Under the pieces are notes generated by a model. That model made no database searches. It was not told where the DNA came from and saw nothing but the letters and a program-made list of their open reading frames with translations. This document shows, piece after piece, positions 17,893 through 26,246 of a stretch of DNA of 64,000 nucleotides. Positions within the stretch are counted from its first letter, which is position 1. The number at the start of each line of letters is the position of its first letter. Both the position numbers and the translations under genes were made by a program. Source of the DNA: Photobacterium sp. DA100 (GTDB taxonomy: Bacteria; Pseudomonadota; Gammaproteobacteria; Enterobacterales; Vibrionaceae); assembly GCF_029223585.1 (NCBI RefSeq), contig NZ_CP119424.1, positions 2,075,192 through 2,139,191 of the forward strand, given 5' to 3'.

Positions 17893-17929
17893 ATTTTTGC
17901 CGGTTGTATTGGCAAGGGGCGCTGACCGC

Positions 17930-18048
17930 TCAACCCGGATCAGTCCTCGCCGGGGACCACTCTGCGGCTTTGATGTTGCGGTTGGTGCGAATCAGATTAT
18001 CGGGATCCCACTTGGTTTGCCAGGGCCTCACGGGCTTGGTTTTCTGGC
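17930..18048 (-). pseudogene. Possible remnant of a BBE-type FAD-linked oxidase C-terminus
   Basis: On the minus strand a short frame ending in TGA at 17930-17932 reads KWDPDNLIRTNRNIK. This resembles the C-terminal KYDPDNLFRxNxNI motif of berberine-bridge-enzyme-like FAD oxidases. Just before it another frame reads ENQAREALANQ, which would be the preceding helix after a one-base shift. There is no start, and the LysR gene begins or ends immediately upstream, so if real it is only a decayed tail of about 38 codons. Confidence 0.4.
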
Positions 18049-18972
18049 TTAAGGATAAAACCGCTCTCGGGCTTGGCATAACTTCTGCTCAAAAGCACCC
18101 AGTAAATGGCGGTTAATTTCTTTGGTTAGGGGATCCATATCTTTTTCCAAGGGAATGATGACTTGGAGTTGATAATCGACCAGATTGTCGAAGGGCCTTG
18201 CTACCGTGCCCAGGGGAATGTCCATGGCGGAAATGCAGTTGATGATTGCCAGTCCTTTGCCGCCGGCTACCAGACGGCTGGCCATATCACTCAATGAGAC
18301 GGACCAAGTTTTGCTGGGCGTGATCTGAGCCTCATGGAAGAGATCGGAGATCGAGGTGCGAATGTATTCGTTCGGCTCACCGCCAATTAGCGTCTCGCCA
18401 TTGAAATCGGCTATTTGGATAAAAGGTTTTCGGGCAAGAGGGTGTGCCTCGGGAAGCAGGCAGATATTGGGGATGGTATAGAAAACGCTCTGATAACGAG
18501 GGTCCTCCGTCAAGTCGGTGGTGATTGCAAAATCAAATCGCTGGGCAGCCATTTCGGCAATAATCTGGGTTGAGCGGTAGGAGTAGAGCCCGATATCCAA
18601 GCCGGGAAACTGGCTGTCGATAGCAATGGCCAGCTCAGGCAGTAAGTTTACCGCAAAGGCGGGCATACTCACGATGTTAAATTGCCCGACCACCTGTTTT
18701 TTGAGCCGGTCGGCAAAGCCTTTTAAGTGGGTTAAACCGGCATAGACTTTCTCGACCTCATCGTAGAACAGTTTCCCTTTTCGGGTGGGGAGCAGGCGGT
18801 TGTTTACCCTGTCGAACAATGCAAACCCCAGTCTCTGTTCTAGTTGTTTGATTAACCGGCTAATCGCAGGCTGCGTGATCAGCATTTTTTCAGCAGCCTT
18901 GGTCGCACTCCTGGTACGCATTATCCACAAAAACGCCTCTATCTGGCTGTCGGTAAACCCTCGTGATGCCAT
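18049..18972 (-). CDS. LysR-type regulator, probable controller of the M20 peptidase-AbgT operon
   Basis: A 307-residue LysR protein. The N-terminal helix-turn-helix is at about 6-65 (SQIEAFLWIMRTRSATKAAEKMLITQPAISRLIKQLEQRLGFALFDR) and the periplasmic-binding-like effector domain at about 92-295. It is transcribed away from the peptidase gene with about 145 bases between the starts, as abgR is from abgA in E. coli. The effector is probably a substrate or product of that operon; this is inference from layout. The gene ends against the decayed oxidase remnant. Confidence 0.88.
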   Translation of the reverse strand: MASRGFTDSQIEAFLWIMRTRSATKAAEKMLITQPAISRLIKQLEQRLGFALFDRVNNRLLPTRKGKLFYDEVEKVYAGLTHLKGFADRLKKQVVGQFNIVSMPAFAVNLLPELAIAIDSQFPGLDIGLYSYRSTQIIAEMAAQRFDFAITTDLTEDPRYQSVFYTIPNICLLPEAHPLARKPFIQIADFNGETLIGGEPNEYIRTSISDLFHEAQITPSKTWSVSLSDMASRLVAGGKGLAIINCISAMDIPLGTVARPFDNLVDYQLQVIIPLEKDMDPLTKEINRHLLGAFEQKLCQARERFYP

Positions 18973-19117
18973 AACATTTCCTTATGCTTCGATAGTGCTA
19001 AGTCATTAGATATCTACTTTTAAACCAGTATACAGTAACTCAATAGTCATGGGTTACGAGTATACCGGTTAGGCCATTACAAGTTGTTATGGCTGATATG
19101 CTAATCAGGAGAGCAAG

Positions 19118-20299
19118 ATGATCGAAGCGCTTCAAATGAACAATGAGATGTTCACAGCATGGCGGCGGGATATACACCGCCACCCAGAGCTCGGATTCGA
19201 GGAATCCCGGACGGCACATCTGGTCGCTGAAAAACTCAGGGCGTGGGGGGTTGACGAGGTACATACTGGGATTGCGAAAACGGGGGTGGTCGGTGTGCTG
19301 AAAGGCAGGCAGGCGTCGAACCGGGCGATAGGCCTGCGCGCGGACATGGACGCGCTGCCTATGGATGAGGCCAATCAATTTGATTATGCCTCATGCCTCC
19401 AGGGAAAAATGCACGGCTGTGGTCATGATGGCCATACCGCGATTTTGCTGGCAGCCGCGTGGTATTTGTCACAGCAGCGTAATTTCAGTGGCACGGTGTA
19501 TTTTATATTCCAACCCGCCGAAGAAGGCTTGGCTGGGGCAAAAGTGATGGTTGAGGAAGGGCTTTTTGAGCGCTTTCCCTGCGACAGAGTCTATGGATTG
19601 CACAATATGCCCGGGATCCCCCAGGGCAAGATCTGGTTTAGGGAAGGCCCGTTGCTGGCCAGCTCCGATCGCTTTGTTATTGAGATCACCGGCCGGGGAG
19701 GACATGCCGCCATGCCCCATATGGCGACTGACCCGACAATCGTGCTGAGCAATATCATCATGGCAGCCCAAACCATCATCAGCCGGAATACGTCTCCTTT
19801 GGACGCTGCGGTGATCTCCTTTACCGATGTCCATGCCGGCTCCGGTACCCATAACGTTATCCCCGATCATGCCTCTCTCAAAGGGTGTCTGCGTGCGTTC
19901 GATGAACATGTGCGGCGTGAGTCTATCGAGCGGCTGGGGCGACTGGTCGGGCAGGTTGCGGCGTCCTACGGTGCCTCGGCAGAGTTTATTGTAAAACCAG
20001 GTAGTTATCCTGCAACGGTGAACGACAAGGGGGCCGTAGCGGTCGCCAAATCGGCTGCCGACGCTGTCGTTGGTTGCGATAGCGTCGATGCCAAGTGTCT
20101 GCCGTTATCGGGCAGTGAGGATTTTTCCTTTATGCTCCAGCAAGTTCCTGGGTGCTATGTGCTTGTGGGCAACGGCAGTGAAGGGAGCCGAGGGGGGATT
20201 AGCGTCCATAACCCAAGCTATGACTTCAATGACGAAATTATTCCGGTCGGAGCGTCATTTTTTGTCGAGGTGATCCAGCAAGAGCTAGCCATTAAATAA
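19118..20299 (+). CDS. M20-family amidohydrolase (hippurate hydrolase / N-acyl-amino-acid or aminobenzoyl-glutamate type)
   Basis: A 393-residue metallopeptidase of family M20D that hydrolyses an amide between an acyl or aromatic acyl group and an amino acid. It shows RRDIHRHPELGFEE at the start, the metal-binding MHGCGHDGHTAILL, FQPAEEG with the catalytic Glu, and the dimerisation-domain motif ITGRGGHAAMPH. AGGAGAG sits before the ATG. It is followed after 19 bases by an AbgT transporter gene and preceded by a divergent LysR. The E. coli abg locus has two M20 subunits (AbgA and AbgB); here there is one, so a different acyl-amino acid is possible. Likely cytoplasmic. Confidence 0.88.
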   Translation: MIEALQMNNEMFTAWRRDIHRHPELGFEESRTAHLVAEKLRAWGVDEVHTGIAKTGVVGVLKGRQASNRAIGLRADMDALPMDEANQFDYASCLQGKMHGCGHDGHTAILLAAAWYLSQQRNFSGTVYFIFQPAEEGLAGAKVMVEEGLFERFPCDRVYGLHNMPGIPQGKIWFREGPLLASSDRFVIEITGRGGHAAMPHMATDPTIVLSNIIMAAQTIISRNTSPLDAAVISFTDVHAGSGTHNVIPDHASLKGCLRAFDEHVRRESIERLGRLVGQVAASYGASAEFIVKPGSYPATVNDKGAVAVAKSAADAVVGCDSVDAKCLPLSGSEDFSFMLQQVPGCYVLVGNGSEGSRGGISVHNPSYDFNDEIIPVGASFFVEVIQQELAIK

Positions 20300-20318
20300 C
20301 ATATTGACGGAGGAAATC

Positions 20319-21836
20319 ATGGAAGAGACCAAACTCCAATCCAGCCGCTCCTTTTCAGTTGTAATGGAATTGATTGAAAAGTTTGCCAATCGCTTGCCGC
20401 ATCCGTTCGTGATGTTTTTTCTACTCTATCTTGCGGCGATTGTTTTTTCGGCGATATTCAGTGTCACGCTGAGTCCTGTGATTCACCCTGCCACCGAGCA
20501 AGAAATCGCCGTTCGTTCGCTGTTGTCATGGGAAGGGCTCGACTATCTGGTGACACACACGGTGTCGAACTTCACTGGCTTCAGGCCGCTGGGTGTGGTG
20601 ATTGTTCTGATGTTGTCGTTGGGGCTGATCCAGCAGACGGGGCTGGCCGATGCGGCTATCAGGCGGCTGCTTGTTGGCGTCTCTGTAAAATGGATGACGC
20701 CTGCCGTGGTTATGACTTCTATCGTCGGTAACCTTGTGTCCGATGCTGCGGTGTTTTTGATCCCTCCGCTTGCCGCCATGATGTTCAAGACGGTGGGGCG
20801 CAACCCACTGGTCGGCATTATCGTCTCCTTTGTCGCGGTATTTGCGGGCTTCTCGGCCAACGTCTTCATTGCCGGAACCGACCTGCTGATGTCAGGGATT
20901 TCGACCGAGGTTGTGCAATCGGTACGCCCTGAACATGAGGTCAGTGTTCTGGCGAACTGGTTCTTTATGTGCGTGTCGGTACCTTTGATCACATGCATCA
21001 TCACGGTGATCACCCACAAATATGCCGAGCCTGCCTTGCAGCGTTTCAGCCATTCAGGCGAGGACGCAGCCGAGCCGGTAACCGCAGAGTTGTCTGACAC
21101 CGAGCAAAGAGCACTCAGAAGGACGGGCATCGTCGCCCTGCTGTTCATCATTGCCGTCGCCTTGTTGGTCTTGCCTGAGTCCTCTGGGCTGAGAAATGCG
21201 GACGGTGGCTTGCTGCCATCCCCCTTCATGCGCGGATTGGTGCCAATTCTAATGCTGTTTTTTACCCTGTGCGGCATAACATACGGGGTATCTCAGGGGT
21301 CCATCAAGCAAGCGTCGGATATTCCGTCGCTGATGGGGGCGGCCATTCGGGATATGAGCGGCTTCATCGTGATTGTGTTTATGGTGGCACAGTTTATTGC
21401 GGTCTTTAATTGGTCTAACTTGGCCATTGTCGGGGCGGTCAATGGCGCCCAGTGGCTAATGGCAATTGAAATGCCCGCACTCTTAGCGTTGCTGTGCTTT
21501 ATTTTATTCGCTGCCGTGCTCAACCTGTTTATCTACAGTGGTTCGGCGCAGTGGGCGTTGATGGCGCCGGTGTTTCTGCCGATGCTGATGCTGATGGGGC
21601 TCGAGCCAGAAGCGGTACAGGCGGCTTATCGAATCGCCGATTCATCCACCAATGTGATTTCCCCCATCAACCCCTACTTGCCGCTGATCTTGGCTTTCAT
21701 TCACAGCTATAGCCCGCGGTTTACGATTGGCAACCTGCTGGCAACAGCACTGCCGTATTCGCTGGCGATCCTCTCCGGTTGGATAGTGCTGTTCTTTGTC
21801 TGGTACGCCTTAGGGTTGCCGTTTGGGATATATTGA
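20319..21836 (+). CDS. abgT: AbgT-family transporter (p-aminobenzoyl-glutamate type)
   Basis: A 505-residue inner-membrane protein with about 11 hydrophobic segments and two re-entrant-like stretches. Family motifs include the start region FANRLPHPFVMFFLLYL and, near the end, NLFIYSGSAQWALMAPVFLPMLMLMG and RIADSSTNVISPINPYLPLIL. AbgT proteins import p-aminobenzoyl-glutamate, and some family members have been reported to export sulfonamides. The ATG at 20319 has GGAGGA six bases before it and is chosen over the TTG at 20304. It is co-transcribed with the M20 hydrolase, so import of that enzyme's substrate is the simplest role. Confidence 0.9.
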   Translation: MEETKLQSSRSFSVVMELIEKFANRLPHPFVMFFLLYLAAIVFSAIFSVTLSPVIHPATEQEIAVRSLLSWEGLDYLVTHTVSNFTGFRPLGVVIVLMLSLGLIQQTGLADAAIRRLLVGVSVKWMTPAVVMTSIVGNLVSDAAVFLIPPLAAMMFKTVGRNPLVGIIVSFVAVFAGFSANVFIAGTDLLMSGISTEVVQSVRPEHEVSVLANWFFMCVSVPLITCIITVITHKYAEPALQRFSHSGEDAAEPVTAELSDTEQRALRRTGIVALLFIIAVALLVLPESSGLRNADGGLLPSPFMRGLVPILMLFFTLCGITYGVSQGSIKQASDIPSLMGAAIRDMSGFIVIVFMVAQFIAVFNWSNLAIVGAVNGAQWLMAIEMPALLALLCFILFAAVLNLFIYSGSAQWALMAPVFLPMLMLMGLEPEAVQAAYRIADSSTNVISPINPYLPLILAFIHSYSPRFTIGNLLATALPYSLAILSGWIVLFFVWYALGLPFGIY

Positions 21837-21885
21837 AAATGATCACTTGGAGCCTGGTGGCGTCGGTAAAAGTTGCATGAGGGGG

Positions 21886-21911
21886 AAAACGGCTCGCTGT
21901 GAGCCGTTTTT
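21886..21911 (+). terminator. Terminator after abgT-like gene
   Basis: AAAACGGCTC (21886-21895) and GAGCCGTTTTT (21901-21911) with a five-base loop. Confidence 0.9.
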
Positions 21912-22066
21912 CGGTCCTTGGCGGAGCCAACTTTCAGGGGCGATTTACAGTGTGAATTGGTTGGTGTTATTCACCTTTCCGAAATCGTATTAATTGTATT
22001 ATTATACTTCTTGTCTGAGCTGTTCGTTGGCTCGGTACGGTATTGCCTTTCAACCGGATAAAGCCC

Positions 22067-23941
22067 ATGTCTCACACTTTGCTGCCGAACATCATTGAAT
22101 TTCTTACCCATGTCGACCCTTTCGATAAACTGCCCAAGGACTGCCTCGAAAAAATTGCCGGCTGTATCAAGATCAACTACCTAGGGCAGGGGGAGCGGAT
22201 TGCTTTCTCGACCGATCAGGAAGAGTGTTACCTCTATATTATCCGCTCCGGCGCGATGGAGCAGCGCAAGTCCGACGGGGTACTCAGGGCCAAGCTGGGC
22301 GAGCAAGATATCTTCGGCTTCAGCTTCCTGCAAACCGAAGGGGACAGCAGCCAGGCAGAGATGGCCTATACGGCGACGGCGATGGAGAACACCCTGCTCT
22401 ATTTGATCCCCCATGCCAAGCTCAAACATATCCTGCGCTCGTACCCGGAATATGCCCAGCACTTTGCCGCCCAGGCCCAGGTCCGGATCCAGTCGGCCCT
22501 GAGTGTGGTGTGGTCGGATGATGAAAAGGGGTTGTTTTTCAAAACGGTCGCAGAGGTGGCCAGCGACAGGGTCGCCGTCGTGCCGGCGGCTATGTCTATC
22601 CAGCAGACGGCTCATCGAATGACGATAGAGACCCCTTCGCCGGTTGCGGTGGTGAAAGACGGCAATACGATTGTCGGGGTGATGACCGATCGCGATTTGG
22701 CAAAAAGGGTGTTGGCCAAAGGCGTTGACCCTGAACGGCAAATCCGCGAAGTGATGACCCCGAACCCGCTGACCGTCGCCCCGGATGATCTGGTGATGAA
22801 GGCGGCATCACTGATGATGCAGCACAATGTCCGCAGCTTACCGGTGGTCAAGGACGGGCTGGTGGTTGGGGTATTGTCGACCACGCATCTGGTTCAGAAG
22901 CACCGGGTACAGGCGATTTTCCTGATTGAGAAGATCAACTACTCCGACTCGCTGGAGGAGCTGGTAGAACTGGCCCCTGAGCGGCAGGCGATTTTCGAAG
23001 CCCTGATCGAGGGTAACGTTGGCTCGGAGATCATCGGTCAGGTGATGGCGATGATTATGGATTCGTTCAACCGCCGTATCCTGCAATTGGTTGAGCAGCG
23101 GATGGGGCCGCCGCCTTGTCAGTATACGTGGGTGGTTGCGGGTTCCCATGCCCGAAATGAAGTCCATGCCCTGTCCGATCAAGATAACGCCATTATCTTG
23201 TCCGATGATGTGACCGATGATCAGCGGATGTACTTCAAGCTGCTGGCAATGGATGTCTGCAAGTGGATGGATGCCTGCGGTTACAGTTTGTGCAGCGGAA
23301 ACTACATGGCATCGGTGCAGAAGTGGTGCCAGCCTTTGTCGGTGTGGAAGGCGTATTATACCAAATGGGCGGAAAACCCCGAGTATGAGCGACTGCTCAA
23401 TATCACGGTATTCTTGGAAGTGAGGGCCATTTTTGGCCAGACGGCGCTATCGCAAGAGCTGCAGGCTCACCTGATGAGCTTGCTGGGGAAAAACAGTAGC
23501 TTTTTGAGTATCTTGGCCAAAGAAACGGTGGCAACACAACCGCCGCTGGGGATCTTCAATAAGTTCGTACTGGAGAAAAATGGCGAGCACAGCAATACCC
23601 TCAACATCAAGAAATATGCGCTCAACCTGATTGTCGACCTGGCGCGGATCTACAGCCTGGCGGTCGGTTGCACCCTGACCGGTACCGAGGAGCGTTTCCA
23701 CTATGCCTGCGAGCACGGCAGCCTGAGCGAAGAGAGCCTCAAGGATATTATCGGTGCCTACCGCTTTATTACTCGGGTACGCTACAGCCACCAGCTTCAG
23801 GCGTTGAAGAAAGGCGAAGTGCCGGATAACCATATCTCTCCGGATATGTTCGGTAGCTTTGAGCGCAAGCACCTCAAGGATGCGTTCCGGATCATCGCCG
23901 AACATCAGGATGCGGTGAAGCTGCGCTTCGGACAGGCCTAA
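22067..23941 (+). CDS. cNMP-binding / CBS pair / DUF294 nucleotidyltransferase-like signalling protein
   Basis: A 624-residue cytoplasmic protein. A cyclic-nucleotide-binding-like domain covers about 10-130 (YLGQGERIAF...LYIIRSGAMEQ). A CBS pair lies at about 165-285 (MTIETPSPVAVVKDGNTIVGVMTDRDL and VMTPNPLTV...VRSLPVVKDGLVVGVL). The DUF294 nucleotidyltransferase-like domain at about 330-465 keeps GSHARNEVHALSDQDNAIIL, and a DUF294 C-terminal domain follows. This is the layout of proteins found beside acetate or other Na+ symporters in marine bacteria; the family resembles PII uridylyltransferase, but its target is unknown. ATG 22067 is chosen over the TTG at 22043. It is in an operon with the exonuclease gene 21 bases downstream. 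Confidence 0.85.
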   Translation: MSHTLLPNIIEFLTHVDPFDKLPKDCLEKIAGCIKINYLGQGERIAFSTDQEECYLYIIRSGAMEQRKSDGVLRAKLGEQDIFGFSFLQTEGDSSQAEMAYTATAMENTLLYLIPHAKLKHILRSYPEYAQHFAAQAQVRIQSALSVVWSDDEKGLFFKTVAEVASDRVAVVPAAMSIQQTAHRMTIETPSPVAVVKDGNTIVGVMTDRDLAKRVLAKGVDPERQIREVMTPNPLTVAPDDLVMKAASLMMQHNVRSLPVVKDGLVVGVLSTTHLVQKHRVQAIFLIEKINYSDSLEELVELAPERQAIFEALIEGNVGSEIIGQVMAMIMDSFNRRILQLVEQRMGPPPCQYTWVVAGSHARNEVHALSDQDNAIILSDDVTDDQRMYFKLLAMDVCKWMDACGYSLCSGNYMASVQKWCQPLSVWKAYYTKWAENPEYERLLNITVFLEVRAIFGQTALSQELQAHLMSLLGKNSSFLSILAKETVATQPPLGIFNKFVLEKNGEHSNTLNIKKYALNLIVDLARIYSLAVGCTLTGTEERFHYACEHGSLSEESLKDIIGAYRFITRVRYSHQLQALKKGEVPDNHISPDMFGSFERKHLKDAFRIIAEHQDAVKLRFGQA

Positions 23942-23962
23942 CAAGTAAGGAAAGCCAGAATA

Positions 23963-24709
23963 ATGAAACGTGTGCTGTCGTATTTCAAGCCGCTGAACCG
24001 CCTTTCCAGGGGGCAGGCCAAATGGCGTGACACTTATGCTACCCGAGCCAGTGCCGAGCGGGTTGTCAACTTGCTCGGTCCGGGGCTGCCGGCCCCGGAC
24101 AGCACCTTGCTGGATCTTGATATTCTCTGCCTCGACTTTGAAACCACGGGCCTGAACCCCGGCAAAGATCAGATCCTGAGTATCGGTTATGTCGAGATGC
24201 AAAAGGGGATGCTCAACCTCAGCAGCAGTGAAGAAACATTTATCAAGGACAGCTGCGGCATCAATGCCCATACGGCCATTATCAATCAAATTACCCCGGA
24301 AATGCTGACATCTGGCCAAGCGCTCGATGAGGCGATGGAAGCCTTGTTTGAAAGGATGGCGGGCAAGGTGGTGCTGGTCCATGGCCTGACGATCGAGAAG
24401 TCGTTTCTCGAGCACTATGTGCAACAAAGGGGTGGGATCCCGTTGCCGCCACTATTGTGGCTCGATACCTTGCTGATTGAAAAGATGCTGGTGACCAACC
24501 GCCACATGCGCGAAGAAGGGGATTATCGGCTGTCCTCTATCCGTCAGCGCTATGGCCTGCCGGAGTACCCGAGCCACGGGGCGCTGATAGATGCAGTTGC
24601 AACGGGGGAGTTGTTGTTGGCATTGATGACCAAGTGCTTCGGTCATAGTTCACCAAGGCTGGAGGAGGTGTATGATCTGCACCACTATGAGCTGACGATG
24701 AGTCAGTGA
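23963..24709 (+). CDS. DnaQ-like 3'-5' exonuclease (DEDDh)
   Basis: A 248-residue exonuclease of the PolC/DnaQ epsilon type. Exo I is LDFETTGLNPGKDQILSIGYV with the Asp and Glu metal ligands, Exo II lies in VLVHGLTIEKSFLE, and Exo III is SHGALIDAVATGEL with the His and Asp of the DEDDh class. The N-terminal 45 residues are basic (RLSRGQAKWRDTYATRASAERVV). It sits directly behind the cNMP-CBS-DUF294 gene, a common pair in Vibrio-like genomes. A role in that signalling module rather than in replication is inferred from pairing; the nucleic-acid or nucleotide substrate is unknown. Confidence 0.85.
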   Translation: MKRVLSYFKPLNRLSRGQAKWRDTYATRASAERVVNLLGPGLPAPDSTLLDLDILCLDFETTGLNPGKDQILSIGYVEMQKGMLNLSSSEETFIKDSCGINAHTAIINQITPEMLTSGQALDEAMEALFERMAGKVVLVHGLTIEKSFLEHYVQQRGGIPLPPLLWLDTLLIEKMLVTNRHMREEGDYRLSSIRQRYGLPEYPSHGALIDAVATGELLLALMTKCFGHSSPRLEEVYDLHHYELTMSQ

Positions 24710-24740
24710 GGCTGTCTCTGCGGGGCCGAGAGTGGCCCTG

Positions 24741-24887
24741 TTACACCGAAGCGCTATAGATGCTGTAAGCGATAAATAGGATGATAAGAAAAAAAGCCCC
24801 CAATGTTGCTTCTACAAGCCTTGTCAGAATGCTTTTCTTGGAAATAAACAATAAATATACAGCGATAAAAATCAAGAATGCCGTCAT
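24741..24887 (-). CDS. Very small hydrophobic membrane protein
   Basis: A 48-residue protein if started at the ATG at 24887 (MTAFLIFIAVYLLFISKK), which has GAGA nearby upstream. A longer open frame reaches 24980 but adds polar residues with no reading-frame support. Two hydrophobic segments (about 2-16 and 27-46) flank a basic turn KKSILTR, giving a helical hairpin. I do not recognise it. It converges on the exonuclease gene and has no operon partner. It could be a small stress membrane protein or a chance frame. Confidence 0.45.
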   Translation of the reverse strand: MTAFLIFIAVYLLFISKKSILTRLVEATLGAFFLIILFIAYSIYSASV

Positions 24888-25156
24888 GTAAGATTCTCTT
24901 GTTGTTCGAAAGGCCGCATCCTTGTCGCTTAATACCAATGTCCGATTTCTTGTGTTGGTTGCAATATTTTGCTGCCGCAATTATACATATTGAACGCTGT
25001 TTTTAAAGCGGGGTAAGTTATCGCGGTGATCTGTTTTTCACTATAACCACTAGTCAGCGATGACGGCTTTGACGCGCTAGACGGATATCTGGCTTTCTCC
25101 TGAAAGTGAGAAACTGACTTATAGTTAAGATGAATTCCGCTGAGTGAGATCGGCTA

Positions 25157-25375
25157 ATGAAATATCGGCCAAGAAGTAGCATAAGGCTTTACCTGCAAGT
25201 CATTATGGTGGGGGGGCTGTTCCTGTCCCTGATTGGGTGCGAGAGCAGCACGTTCTCGCGCAGTGATGCCGAGCCGCCGATGAACCGCCACTACATGGAG
25301 CTATACCGCACCACGGAAATAATGGACAGGCCTCCACCACAAATCTATCGCTACCCGCGCCCTCCGGTAAGTTGA
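25157..25375 (+). CDS. Small lipoprotein
   Basis: A 72-residue protein with a basic start, a hydrophobic core and a lipobox (LSLIGC, Cys at about 28), so the mature peptide of about 45 residues should be lipid-anchored. The remainder is polar and proline-rich (PPPQIYRYPRPPV), with no known fold. Its role is unknown. It faces the alginate operon, which ends at a terminator pointing toward it. Confidence 0.55.
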   Translation: MKYRPRSSIRLYLQVIMVGGLFLSLIGCESSTFSRSDAEPPMNRHYMELYRTTEIMDRPPPQIYRYPRPPVS

Positions 25376-25431
25376 CGTTGCTCGGTATCGGCTACTTGCA
25401 TTCTTCCATCAGCGGCTACTAATCGGCAGAT

Positions 25432-25459
25432 AAAAAAAGCCCCAGCCAATGGCTGGGGC
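25432..25459 (-). terminator. Terminator of the symporter-kdgF-kdgK-eda operon
   Basis: GCCCCAGCC (25439-25447) and GGCTGGGGC (25451-25459). On the minus strand the stem is followed by T7. Confidence 0.92.
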
Positions 25460-25598
25460 AAACGGATCAATTAATGTAGTAACTTTGGCAAGTAACTAGC
25501 GATACCAACCTAAATAAAAACTTGGTCAGTCTTCTCGGCTGGTATCAAAAAGCAAAAATGATCGACTAAGATCAGAAATTTCATCGGGGGTGAAGCAC

Positions 25599-26222
25599 TT
25601 ACTGCACCTTGGCAACCGCATCTTTGACGAGCAGGCCCAGTTCGTCCCACTGCTTGTTGTCAATCAGGTCGCCCGGAACCATCCACGTACCACCACAAGC
25701 CAGTACCGAAGGAAGGGCTAGGTAGTCATCGATGTTGCCTAGGCTCACACCGCCTGTTGGCATGAATTTAACTGGGTAAACCGCAGTCAGTGCTTTTAGC
25801 ATAGACACACCGCCAGAAGGCTCGGCTGGGAAGAACTTGAGGGTACGCAGGCCCATCTCCATGGCTTGTTCAACCAAGCTAGGGTTGTTTACGCCAGGAA
25901 CGATAGCAACGCCTTTTTCCTGGCAGTACTTAACGGTTGTTGGGTTGAAACCTGGGCTTACGATGAAGTCAACGCCAGCGTCAATCGCTTCGTCAACTTG
26001 CTCTTTGGTCAGCACCGTACCAGCGCCGATTAGCATCTCAGGGAATTCTTTGCGCATGTTGCGGATTGCGTCGGCTGCCGCTTCGGTGCGGAAAGTAATT
26101 TCAGCACAAGGCATGCCGTTGTCTACCAGGGCTTTACCTAGTGGGATTGCGTCTTCAGCGTTTTTGATAGCAATGACCGGAATGACTTTCAGTGCAGCTA
26201 GTTTGTCGTTTAGGTTGCTCAT
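25599..26222 (-). CDS. eda: 2-dehydro-3-deoxy-phosphogluconate (KDPG) aldolase
   Basis: Class I aldolase of 207 residues that splits KDPG into pyruvate and glyceraldehyde-3-phosphate, the last step of uronate catabolism. It has the catalytic Glu in AEITFRTEAA, the GAGTVLT loop, the Schiff-base Lys in TLKFFPAEPSGG, the glycine-rich PTGGV phosphate site and CGGTWMV. It is the last gene of the minus-strand operon symporter-kdgF-kdgK-eda, 24 bases after kdgK and before a strong terminator. With KdgK it completes the route from alginate-derived KDG to central metabolism. Confidence 0.97.
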   Translation of the reverse strand: MSNLNDKLAALKVIPVIAIKNAEDAIPLGKALVDNGMPCAEITFRTEAAADAIRNMRKEFPEMLIGAGTVLTKEQVDEAIDAGVDFIVSPGFNPTTVKYCQEKGVAIVPGVNNPSLVEQAMEMGLRTLKFFPAEPSGGVSMLKALTAVYPVKFMPTGGVSLGNIDDYLALPSVLACGGTWMVPGDLIDNKQWDELGLLVKDAVAKVQ

Positions 26223-26246
26223 AATTCTTTACTCTCACTCAGTGTG

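Noticed and set aside
17904..18116. 70-codon plus-strand ORF after ackA
   Set aside because: It overlaps the LysR gene end and the oxidase-like remnant on the other strand, has no ribosome site and shows no family pattern.
24888..24980. N-terminal extension of the 48-residue membrane protein
   Set aside because: The extra 31 residues are polar with no conserved look, and the internal ATG has a better ribosome site and begins a membrane helix.
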